Of a DNA stretch of 64,000 nucleotides, positions 46,101 to 49,859 are shown piece after piece. Under the pieces are notes generated by a model. The model ran no database searches, was not told the DNA's origin, and saw nothing but the letters and a program-made list of their open reading frames with translations. The position numbers and the translations under genes were made by a program. Position 1 is the stretch's first letter. Each line of letters opens with the position of its first letter. The DNA is from Nephrocerus scutellatus (Eukaryota; Arthropoda; Insecta; Diptera; Pipunculidae), in NCBI GenBank assembly GCA_947095585.1, contig OX352762.1, positions 113,986,930 through 114,050,929 of the forward strand, in the 5' to 3' direction.

Positions 46101-48790
46101 CGTAGGTCAAGCCCAGAACGAAACTGGGTCCTCAACCAAAAGTTGGCCCAGACTCAGTTTACCTCCAAAGAGATCAACCCTGCGGGTATAGCCAACTCCC
46201 GTAGTACCAACGCGACCTTGGTGAGATCTGACATCAAGGGACTCAGCTCGTTCAGTATGAGTGCCTTTGGCGTAGGTACACTACAACCTTGGCAGCTCAT
46301 CGTCCGGAACTTCGAACCCAATCATTTGCCACTAGGATGAGACTCTATCCTAGGCCGCCCAGGATAGAAACTATCCCAGGCACGTACGGTCCTGCAGTTG
46401 TACGGTAAGGCTGCTACATACGAACACAGTGCCCGTTCTAGACATTATAAGTACTAGCAGCCTTGCCCCTTTTATCTTCCGAGTTTAACCAAGTATGAAA
46501 CCTATCGGAAAGTAAGATACAGTATGGTCCCCTCGGGGGGGATAGATAGACAGACGGACAGACGGTGGGACGGAGTTATATAAGACTAAAAAATGCCTTT
46601 TTTATTTAATAATAGCGGAAATAGTCGGCGTTTCCAGGCTGCCCCATACAACTGACCTTCCGCCCACTGGCATCTTTATTTAAAGAGATTCGAGTAAGTT
46701 CGTTCAGAATCTACAGGTCATGGGTTTGCAGGAAAAAGGGATCGCAAATGATCCGTTTCATTTCCTGCATTCTTATACTAGCCATTGTAAATTGAGCCTA
46801 AGGGGTTGATAGTTATCGGTGTCATGGCGTTTTTATGTTCAAATCTTTCCCACAAATTATTTCAATTGAATTTCTTATCGTCGTTCTTAGAGTTCTGTGA
46901 GAAATGCGCTGCTGTTGATCCAGCTGAACCGAAAGCACACATCGAGAAAATCATTTTCAGCACGGGGTGCGCATCGGAGATTTGCATTGCCGATCTTATG
47001 GTAACAAGTTCGGGTCTCAAGTAAGTCTGCTTAATCCCGCAAAATCCACTAAGGTGTAATATGTTTTTTTATTAACTAACCCCTTCAGACCAACATATAT
47101 TCTCGGAAGCAGCCGTACCATGACCGTCACCTATGACATCACAAATGATGGCGAAACAGCCTATCTACCCCAAATCAATATAACCTCGTCCAATCGTATG
47201 CCCTTCGCCCGAATTCCTTCCTCGTGCAACAAAAACGAGCATGTCCTTCTCTGCGATCTCTATAGGGGACAACCAATGGCAAAGGGCAGTAAGGATTCGA
47301 TTACGATTATCTACGATGTAAGTGGGATTTCAGGGCAATCGATGATTCTGACGGCGGAAGTTTTCAGCACAGGAAGGGAGAAGACTCCGGGGAATAATGT
47401 GGCTCGTGATGTAATTAGTCTGACTGAGTTTACTGAAATCGAAGCGATTGGGTAAGTGATCCACCACTATTTCCACAATGTGTTTTAATTTTTATATGAA
47501 TGCATCACTGTAGAACTCCATATACGCCTCATATCAACCTAGAGAAGGTCTTCAACAGTGCGGAAATTATTAACAATTATGATGTGAGTTTATTAGATGA
47601 AACAGACTATGTTCAGCATTGGCTAATCTTCTTTCAAATTTGTTTCAATTCAATAGATCAAAAGTAATGGACCGAGCACAATTGGCGAACTGGAGATCAA
47701 CTTTGTCATTCCAGTCGCTTATCGTATTCCCGGATCAACTGTAACCATTCCGATTATCGACATGAACAACATCACCGTACAGGGTGTCTACGATGCACAA
47801 TTAGTTGGTGTTGATTTCTTTCAAAATTCCACTCAACTGATAATGAATCCATTGGAGATTACAAAAAAGTTCATTACCACAAAGACGACGACGGTAATCA
47901 CCGAAGATATGAATGGCATTCACTACGAAACGTCAGAGAAGAACCATGTGCACGAAGCTAACGGGCAGCTTAGCTTGGGGGGTGAGAATTATCCACCGCG
48001 CGGCAATTACTTACTATGTTATAAAATGATTATTAATTCCGATCACAACAGATTCAGTTTATTCTGCCACGCTGAGCAAAAATCGTCGTCGCCGCACTAT
48101 CGATCAGTCTGCTACGAAAGATCAATATGCCAGGATCACACAGGCAAAGTCCTACGAACTTCTCAGCGACGAGCTGAAGGGCACACTGCCAATCAATCGG
48201 ACAATTGTGTTCAATTGCAATGATCGCGAGATGACAACGTGCGTCCGGGCTGTACTGCGAGTTTACAACTTCAAACCGGAGAAGTCACTCACCGTGACAC
48301 TCAAGTACCATGTTGACTTGAAGGAAGTCAACCAAATTCTAATTGAACCGTGGGAGTTCTTTGTCATTCTGACGTCGGTGGATGTTACCAAAGTTGGCGA
48401 TGCCGATGGGTAAGTATACCGCAAGGCAGTGACAATGAACACTAAATTATAATCATCATGAAATATCCAACAGCAAATCGATTCATGTGTCACGAAAGAT
48501 TCAGTACAATGTGATATCAAAACATCAGCTGTACGGTACACCACTGTGGGTATGGATTCTTGCGATATTGGGGGGACTGTTAGCGCTTGCCGCTATCACA
48601 TACGGTCTGAGACGAGTAAGTATACTCAGAGGCCACTCAATAGGCAACTATACATCACCTTTTCTCCCTTCCATAGGCTGGATTCTTTCGACGGGAAAAA
48701 AAGGAAGAAATGGATAAGCTGGTCAACCAGGATAAAGTGCACGGAGAAGATGAAACTGAAACAGAGAATTTAACCGACGAACAACATTGA
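19000..48790 (+). CDS. scb: Integrin alpha-PS3-like (scab/Volado-type), isoform from first exon 1a
   Basis: Joined coding exons: 19000-19184, 43921-44288, 44358-44489, 44559-44824, 44887-45093, 45173-45278, 45348-45929, 46891-47020, 47089-47451, 47514-47583, 47657-47981, 48052-48409, 48474-48615, 48677-48790. All junctions are GT-AG and keep frame, giving 1115 aa. Seen in sequence: a 24-residue signal peptide, an FG-GAP beta-propeller with three DxNxDGxxD-type calcium loops, no inserted I domain, a tetrabasic cleavage site, one transmembrane helix and a GFFRR tail motif. Integrin alpha chains pair with a beta chain at the cell surface and bind extracellular matrix; the insect PS3 group acts in tube formation, dorsal closure and memory in Drosophila (family knowledge). 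The length is close to that of the Drosophila PS3 chain as I remember it. The PS3 assignment rests on length, N-terminal motif and two first exons; the alpha-integrin assignment is firm. A PS4/PS5-like paralogue is the main alternative. Confidence 0.9.
20380..20466 (-). mobile_element. LINE-A C-terminal fragment
   Basis: GTAAGTACTGGTATTCCCAT and ATACACCAGCAGCTCGGAT match the segments at 21745-21795 and 50125-50165 of other LINE-A copies. It runs straight into the left arm of the inverted repeat. Confidence 0.6.
20467..20822. repeat. Inverted repeat, about 85-nt arms and 186-nt spacer
   Basis: Left arm 20467-20551, right arm 20738-20822. Both contain CAGTAATCGTGCGGGTATTT and GTGGATTTAGACTATAGCCG then TGCGAGAAAAA, in opposite directions with only a few mismatches. 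The outer half of each arm is LINE-A-derived (compare GCAACCGTGCGCGTATTTCT in intact copies) and the inner half is not, so the same junction was duplicated in inverted order. Confidence 0.75.
20823..20985 (+). mobile_element. LINE-A fragments beyond the inverted repeat
   Basis: Short LINE-A pieces continue, including GCCAATGTTGGAT and CCATGTACTCTGTTTT, which match the KTKY...SNIGP region (minus sense) of other copies. They are scrambled and short. Confidence 0.45.
21062..21300 (-). pseudogene. Mariner-type transposase fragment (central catalytic part)
   Basis: The minus strand gives [20 protein letters not shown] in one frame (FSDE carries the second catalytic Asp). After a frameshift it gives [20 protein letters not shown] and RATVLF. 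These are hallmark blocks of IS630/Tc1-mariner transposases of the insect mariner type. N- and C-terminal parts are missing and there are frameshifts, so it is dead. It lies between two LINE-A pieces. Confidence 0.75.
21305..22000 (-). mobile_element. LINE-A 3'-half copy
   Basis: The minus strand shows [65 protein letters not shown] and YRDVDIVK: the RT thumb and C-terminal region of LINE-A. The 3' terminus with a TCATCGTCATC-like tail is at about 21312. Internal stops are present. Confidence 0.8.
22001..22590. other. GC-richer unassigned stretch
   Basis: Higher GC than its surroundings and open on both strands for about 100 codons, but no recognisable domain. It is probably another repeat, since it sits between two LINE pieces. 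Confidence 0.35.
22595..22800 (+). mobile_element. LINE-B 3' end with poly(A)
   Basis: Reads [20 protein letters not shown] and RVHRHLI, the usual C-terminus of this LINE type. Then GCGCCCACGCTGTGCTAAG, GGGTGCAAACCCCTTTAGCG and an A-run at about 22789-22800. The same 3' sequence in reverse is at 6590-6830 and 30790-31000. Confidence 0.75.
22801..24870. other. No recognisable feature
   Basis: Open frames here (for example 23598-23855 and 24536-24832) overlap one another on both strands and show no domain. Confidence 0.4.
24880..25560 (-). mobile_element. LINE-F endonuclease-RT linker fragment
   Basis: On the minus strand: [51 protein letters not shown], then LFNSAKR-like and YNSELRR.KC. The AA..LN..L..SYH..C..K....WWN..L..LR block is the standard linker between endonuclease and RT in R1/Jockey-like LINEs. 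25105-25310 is duplicated at 28870-29071. Confidence 0.75.
25565..26095 (-). mobile_element. Likely LINE-F ORF1-type (gag-like) fragment
   Basis: The minus strand reads [20 protein letters not shown], then [20 protein letters not shown] and ALNGLL, a coherent low-complexity acidic frame upstream of the endonuclease-RT piece. It then has PPHPLQPP. No zinc knuckle is visible, so ORF1 identity is inferred from position and composition. Confidence 0.4.
26150..26304 (-). repeat. tRNA-derived SINE (head region)
   Basis: Minus strand: TGGGCGCCATGGCTCAGTGG (A box) and GGTTCGAATCC (B box, reverse at 26250-26260), followed by CCAGTAACACC and a body with CAGACATTCG-like sequence. The head matches the SINE at 51030-51266. 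The A and B boxes are 25 nt apart and acceptor pairing is absent, so it is not a working tRNA gene. Confidence 0.7.
26560..26700 (-). mobile_element. LINE-A short RT fragment
   Basis: AATGTCAATATCGTCGGCAT, AAGCCAAGAGGATTGTTCCT and CTCGCCGTTAC match the YADD region and its upstream segment in reverse. It faces the plus-strand copy at 26820. Confidence 0.65.
26820..27310 (+). mobile_element. LINE-A RT fragment, plus strand
   Basis: Reads [12 protein letters not shown], then [13 protein letters not shown] (YADD kept), [12 protein letters not shown] and further C-terminal segments with many stops. At about 26941-26980 a 19-nt unit (CAAGAAGCAAAAGGTC) is repeated. Confidence 0.75.
27320..28205. 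other. No recognisable feature
   Basis: A/T-rich intronic spacer. Confidence 0.4.
28353..29150 (+). repeat. CCCGAT repeat family copy with captured LINE-F piece
   Basis: Left end AACAACCCATAAAAATTAAA at about 28359, internal units with AAAGAAAATCGGGTAAATTT (twice, nearly identical, about 28620-28860), then (CCAG)n and AATATAGAGAATTTAAAAAT at the right end. The LINE piece 28870-29071 replaces the segment that in the 37495-38233 copy reads CAATATTTCAATAAAATCGG. Confidence 0.7.
28870..29071 (-). mobile_element. LINE-F fragment, near-identical to 25105-25310
   Basis: About 200 nt differing from 25105-25310 by one substitution (C/T) and a 4-nt deletion (one copy of GCTA). It is truncated at both ends within the host repeat. 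Confidence 0.85.
29300..30785. other. No recognisable feature
   Basis: A/T-rich intronic spacer. Confidence 0.4.
30790..33610 (-). mobile_element. LINE-B, long decayed copy (endonuclease to 3' end)
   Basis: Minus strand from right: [12 protein letters not shown] (about 33500-33570, endonuclease GDFN motif); KLIAIVT-type linker and [17 protein letters not shown] (33087-33353); RT N-terminal part (32817-33041); then a 247-codon frame at 31263-32006 with [31 protein letters not shown] (the catalytic motif has lost an Asp relative to YADD) and [30 protein letters not shown] and [12 protein letters not shown]; then the [10 protein letters not shown] 3' end. A CCCGAT repeat interrupts it at 32199-32641. 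Confidence 0.85.
32199..32641 (-). repeat. CCCGAT repeat family copy inserted in LINE-B
   Basis: Starts TTTTTAAATTCTCTATATTA, then a (TGGC)n/TGGTTGGC array (about 32228-32292), the AACCCGCTTCCCAAAGCCC and GTGTATATTTCCGG blocks, a GCGCTGTGCGCTGTGGGCAG block also present in the 28353 copy, and ends AATTTTATGGGTTGTG. LINE-B coding continues on both sides. Confidence 0.7.
33611..34330. other. No recognisable feature
   Basis: A/T-rich intronic spacer. Confidence 0.4.
34370..34800 (+). repeat. CCCGAT repeat family, decayed ends
   Basis: AACAACCCATAAAAATTAAA at about 34513 (left end) and ATATAGAGAATTTAAC near 34752 with CAGTCAGTCAATCTG following (right-end elements). The interior is largely unrelated. 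The 34375-34420 stretch carries CACGTGCCACATACGCCACA, like the tandem repeat at 2752-3120 in reverse. Confidence 0.5.
34801..35094. other. No recognisable feature
   Basis: Short spacer. Confidence 0.35.
35095..35830 (-). mobile_element. LINE-D fragment, second copy
   Basis: CCCAAGTGGCTGATAGTGCG, ACATCTATTGTATC and GTACGTGGTGCCTTTGATGA parallel 7560-7990 and 8975-9010. On the minus strand [12 protein letters not shown] is seen near 35595-35630. The middle (RNase H) is deleted, joining the C-terminal block to the RT. Confidence 0.7.
35868..35981 (+). repeat. Minisatellite, 15-16-nt units
   Basis: About seven units of AAGTGGAATTGTGCC with small changes (AGTTGAATTGTGCC, GTGGAATTGTGTC). Its in-frame translation ([15 protein letters not shown]) is an artefact. 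Confidence 0.85.
35990..37490. other. No recognisable gene; short (AT)n run
   Basis: Spacer with ATATATATATATAT near 36141-36155. The open frame at 37123-37434 (103 codons) has cysteines and a plausible composition but no domain I recognise. Confidence 0.35.
37495..38233 (+). repeat. CCCGAT repeat family, best complete copy
   Basis: Left end AACAACCCATAAAAATTACA, right end TTTAATATAGAGAATTTAAA. In between are five or six diverged units, each with GGAGATACACATGTG-like sequence, AAATTTAAAGAAAATCGGG and a CGAGGCCCGA G/C block. It ends in a CCAGCCAGCTAGTCAGCCAG array. No terminal inverted repeat and no coding frame. The orientation is arbitrary. Confidence 0.75.
38235..38575 (-). repeat. G-rich repeat tail (mirror of 700-1200)
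   Basis: G/T-rich, C-poor sequence ending GCAGCCGGGCAGCGCTGGAT and CTAGTAAATTATAAGAC, the reverse-complement counterpart of the ACTAGCCCAGCATTGC block at 866. Confidence 0.45.
38580..39140. other. No recognisable feature apart from (TA)n
   Basis: Contains an AT run at about 38615-38630. The open frame at 38631-38903 has no recognised domain. Confidence 0.35.
39142..39295. mobile_element. Small mariner-like MITE
   Basis: About 154 bp. The left end TATAGGCTGATCCGTCGTT and the reverse of the right end (GTTTTTTTATAG, CGACTGATCAGCCTATA on the + strand) form inverted repeats of about 40 nt. Both ends abut TA, as expected for Tc1-mariner target duplication. It has no coding capacity. Confidence 0.7.
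39545..40198 (+). promoter_or_regulatory. Probable promoter and 5' leader for exon 1b
   Basis: A GC-richer, non-repetitive island just upstream of exon 1b, with a run of CGACGACGACG at about 39650-39665 and a TCAGTT initiator-like string at 39717-39722. It stands out from the A/T-rich repeats around it. A 134-codon open frame on the opposite strand (39759-40163) shows no recognisable domain and is treated as chance. Confidence 0.4.
40199..40386 (+). CDS. scb: Integrin alpha alternative first coding exon 1b
   Basis: ATG at 40199 in the context CGACAATG, close to the insect start consensus. It encodes 62 codons plus two bases before donor GTAAGA at 40387. Residues 1-25 form a hydrophobic signal peptide ending VVG. 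The mature N-terminus YNLSPKPN and the SSYFGFSL block match exon 1a and the usual first propeller strand of alpha integrins. It lies 3.5 kb upstream of common exon 2 and 21 kb downstream of exon 1a. Confidence 0.92.
40199..48790 (+). CDS. scb: Integrin alpha-PS3-like, isoform from first exon 1b
   Basis: This isoform uses coding exon 1b (40199-40386) and then the same thirteen exons as the 1a form, giving 1116 aa. Exon 1b leaves two bases (GG) that join the first base (C) of exon 2; exon 1a leaves AG in the same phase. Residue numbering used in the exon entries refers to this form: propeller roughly 26-500 with calcium loops at 352-360, 415-423 and 479-487; leg region about 500-1050; RRRR at 924-927, so furin-type cleavage would leave a light chain of about 189 residues; membrane helix about 1055-1077; GFFRR at 1081-1085. 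Drosophila scab/Volado is known to make long and short forms from alternative starts, so two promoters are the simplest reading. Transcript evidence is needed to show that both are used. Confidence 0.88.
40387..41395 (+). other. Start of intron after exon 1b; nothing recognised
   Basis: A/T-rich; no element found. Confidence 0.4.
41400..43195 (-). mobile_element. LINE-G: RT thumb, RNase H and C-terminus with (TAACC)n tail
   Basis: Minus strand from right: [49 protein letters not shown] and [16 protein letters not shown]; RNase H with [14 protein letters not shown] and [15 protein letters not shown]; then [34 protein letters not shown] and [11 protein letters not shown] near 41610-41870. The 3' end on the left finishes in TTAGGTTAGGTTAGGTTAG on the + strand (41410-41428). 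Frameshifts and stops show it is dead. Confidence 0.85.
43340..43410 (+). repeat. tRNA-like B-box sequence (possible second SINE head)
   Basis: GCAGTGATTAGAATCG followed 30 nt later by a perfect B box GGTTCGATTCC (43389-43399) in CGGGTTCGATTCCCGG, which can form the T stem. The acceptor and anticodon stems do not pair, so it is read as a SINE head or tRNA relic. Confidence 0.45.
43600..43803 (+). repeat. SINE body and tail
   Basis: CACGGAAAGCTTCTCAATTC, GGCCTTAAATTGTAGGTCCC, AGCTAGGCCTTGGACTGCAA and GTCTGTCGCGCCGAATATTA, ending in ATTATT repeats. It is the sense orientation of the family found in reverse at 49574 and 51030. It is 5'-truncated. Confidence 0.8.
43921..44288 (+). CDS. scb: Integrin alpha exon 2 (propeller blades 1-2)
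   Basis: First common exon, after acceptor TTATGTGCAG. It encodes [10 protein letters not shown], typical of the end of the first FG-GAP repeat, then cysteine-containing propeller loops (KCPLSSMTC), and VVCAPR of blade 2. It ends one base into a codon at donor GTAAGT (44289). A GT two bases earlier (44287) would break frame with exon 3. Confidence 0.93.
44358..44489 (+). CDS. scb: Integrin alpha exon 3 (propeller blade 3)
   Basis: Follows a 69-nt intron ending CAATTAG. It encodes [19 protein letters not shown] and ILIGAPG, a standard integrin blade pattern (GEQG.S then I.IGAPG). The donor GTAAGT is at 44490. The next intron is a multiple of three with no stop; see findings. Confidence 0.92.
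44559..44824 (+). CDS. scb: Integrin alpha exon 4 (propeller blades 3-4, basic linker)
   Basis: Begins with GSVIRYRQ, the usual strand after the blade-3 IGAPG. Residues about 245-260 form an arginine-rich, probably disordered linker containing RVAR. Then comes [13 protein letters not shown] and LLYVATAPQ of blade 4. It ends on a complete codon (GAG) before GTAAGT at 44825. Confidence 0.92.
44887..45093 (+). CDS. scb: Integrin alpha exon 5 (first Ca-binding FG-GAP loop)
   Basis: Encodes YIFDISG, then [27 protein letters not shown]: a canonical FG-GAP repeat with the calcium loop DLNGDGLTD at residues 352-360. Both ends fall between codons. It is followed by a 79-nt intron. Confidence 0.94.
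45173..45278 (+). CDS. scb: Integrin alpha exon 6 (second Ca-binding FG-GAP loop)
   Basis: Encodes [20 protein letters not shown], with the calcium loop completed by the D split across the next junction (residues 415-423). The donor GTAAGA is at 45279 and the 69-nt intron that follows carries an in-frame stop. Confidence 0.93.
45348..45929 (+). CDS. scb: Integrin alpha exon 7 (last propeller blades, start of thigh)
   Basis: Largest coding exon. It starts [10 protein letters not shown] and contains the third calcium loop DIDNNGFND (residues 479-487) and FAIGAP. The propeller ends near [13 protein letters not shown], the usual transition to the thigh (compare YRARPVV in other alphas). The rest is thigh beta-sandwich. 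The donor is GTGGGT at 45930; the open frame runs on about 170 nt into the intron, which is not coding. Confidence 0.93.
45930..46890 (+). other. Enlarged intron 7 carrying a repeat insertion
   Basis: 961 nt, against 61-79 nt for the other downstream introns. About 45960-46600 has GC-richer, repeat-like sequence (for example a GACAGACGGACAGACGG run near 46550). I could not match it to another element in the window. It is probably a transposable-element insertion, but its class is unknown. Confidence 0.45.
46891..47020 (+). CDS. scb: Integrin alpha exon 8 (thigh/calf, cysteine cluster)
   Basis: Acceptor CGTTCTTAG, then [15 protein letters not shown] and [14 protein letters not shown]. The CxxC and C....C.ADL patterns are typical of the integrin alpha leg (C...C..DL). 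It ends two bases into a codon before GTAAGT at 47021. Confidence 0.92.
47089..47451 (+). CDS. scb: Integrin alpha exon 9 (calf-1)
   Basis: Encodes [25 protein letters not shown], then [10 protein letters not shown] and a long beta-sandwich stretch. Y.I.N.GE.AY and V.C.L are common alpha-leg patterns. It is framed by a 68-nt intron before and a 62-nt intron after. Confidence 0.92.
47514..47583 (+). CDS. scb: Integrin alpha exon 10 (calf)
   Basis: Short 70-nt exon encoding [18 protein letters not shown] and NNYD. It is supported by frame continuity, the acceptor CATCACTGTAG and the donor GTGAGT at 47584. Confidence 0.85.
47657..47981 (+). CDS. scb: Integrin alpha exon 11 (calf-2, heavy chain end)
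   Basis: Starts [20 protein letters not shown], the widely conserved N.GPS.I.E..I.F..P motif of calf-2. It then carries a threonine/lysine-rich stretch and a His-rich linker leading to the cleavage site. NIT and NST sequons are present. The donor GTGAGA is at 47982 and the next intron is 70 nt. Confidence 0.92.
48052..48409 (+). CDS. scb: Integrin alpha exon 12 (furin site, light chain start)
   Basis: Encodes [18 protein letters not shown]. The four arginines at 48084-48095 (residues 924-927) form a furin-type site that would separate heavy and light chains, as in other non-I-domain alphas. Downstream are INRTIVFNC and TTCVRAVL, the conserved light-chain cysteines. An open frame ending at 48223 reads through the preceding intron in another frame and is not the product. 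Confidence 0.93.
48474..48615 (+). CDS. scb: Integrin alpha exon 13 (transmembrane segment)
   Basis: Encodes a short juxtamembrane stretch ([13 protein letters not shown]), then [19 protein letters not shown], a single hydrophobic helix (residues about 1055-1077) beginning with the P.WV motif typical of alpha integrins. It ends LRR at donor GTAAGT (48616). Confidence 0.95.
48677..48790 (+). CDS. scb: Integrin alpha exon 14 (cytoplasmic tail and stop)
   Basis: Acceptor TTCCATAG, then [15 protein letters not shown] and an acidic tail ending DEQH, with TGA at 48788-48790. GFFRR is the fly form of the GFFKR motif that clasps the beta subunit tail and binds regulators. The tail is about 36 residues. 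Confidence 0.95.
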   Translation, partial: AGFFRREKKEEMDKLVNQDKVHGEDETETENLTDEQH

Positions 48791-49365
48791 ATGTGGCCTG
48801 GTGTACCTGGTGTCCTCCAGAGCAAATGTAAATACCAACATTAAAAGTGTGTGTGTGTGTGTGTGCGTGTGCGTGTATGTGTTTCAAATAATTGATTTGT
48901 GATCCCTTCGGAATTTGAATGAAAACCAGAAAATTTAACACACAATATACGAACGGTTATATATGTATGATACCAAATTTATTTATACGAATTTATATAT
49001 ATATATATATATATATAAACTACACACTAAGATATAATGATTAGTTTTTTTATTTTTGTTAAACAATTGTAAATTAAAAACTTAAATGTTGAGAGAATTA
49101 TGCGCTGCCATGTAAAATATTATATTACTATGTACTACCAACGATTCGATTTCGACTGAGGTTCTATTATTATGTTAATCTGTAAGCAAAAAATTAAAAT
49201 CAGTTAGTTTGTAAGATTTATTTATAAAACGATTATGTACTCATTATGCAAATTTTGTGAGCTGCACCATGTGTTACTTGAGTATTACGAAGTAATAGTA
49301 TTCATGTACTATACATATACCTATCTACCTGTATTGTACGCAATAAATAAAACAATTATGTTACA
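48791..49365 (+). other. Integrin 3' UTR with polyadenylation signals
   Basis: After the TGA the sequence is A/T-rich and untranslated. It contains a (GT)n run at about 48847-48877 and an (AT)n run at about 48995-49016. Overlapping AATAAA signals at 49342-49351 are the best candidate cleavage signal. The end is inferred from the motif only; ATTAAA-like strings nearer the stop could also be used. Confidence 0.5.
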
Positions 49366-49444
49366 ATTTTCGGTGTTTCTTTGTGTTGAATATCTATTAG
49401 TGGGACTGAATGAAGTGAATTGCTCCTTTTAATGTGTATCAATA

Positions 49445-49570
49445 TATATAAAAACTAGCCCCTACCACTAGTACCAACCAGCCCACAGGCCAACCCCCAC
49501 CCGCCCACTAACCACTGATACCCTTCCACCAATCGACCATCACAACCACCCAGAAAACTATATAATCGAC
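49445..49570 (+). repeat. Short C-rich repeat tail
   Basis: AAAAACTAGCCCCTACCACT and CCAACCCCCACCCGCCCACT, like 866-1150. It directly precedes the SINE. Confidence 0.4.
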
Positions 49571-49573
49571 ACT

Positions 49574-49775
49574 AATAAATAATAATAATATTCGGCGCGA
49601 CAGACCATTGCGGTCCAAGGCCTATCTTCTCGCAACCATTCGTGTTGAGTGTTTTTGGGCACAAAATGGAAGGGACCTACAATTTAAGGCCGAATCCGAA
49701 CGGCGAATTGAGAAGCTTTCCGTGATAAGTTATTACTCTCGTAACGCTTGTCAGACATTCGCGAGAGGTCACTAC
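49574..49775 (-). repeat. SINE copy, 5'-truncated
   Basis: (AAT)n, TTCGGCGCGACAGACCATTG, TTAAGGCCGAATCCGAACGG and AATTGAGAAGCTTTCCGTGA; reverse of 43600-43803. The tRNA-like head is missing. Confidence 0.8.
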
Positions 49776-49859
49776 TATCGAAACTAATATATCACCAACA
49801 AAAATATGGTTCTGGTCGTGAGTTCATAAAAAAGCCTTTGAAAAAAAGCACTTTCAGTT

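Noticed and set aside
45930..46105. Extension of the exon 7 frame to 46105
   Set aside because: Lies beyond a good donor (GTGGGT); the peptide has no integrin similarity and exon 8 at 46891 restores the family pattern in frame.
47982..48223. Open frame continuing past exon 11 to 48223
   Set aside because: It reads through the 70-nt intron 47982-48051 into the wrong frame. The spliced frame gives the RRRR site and conserved light chain.
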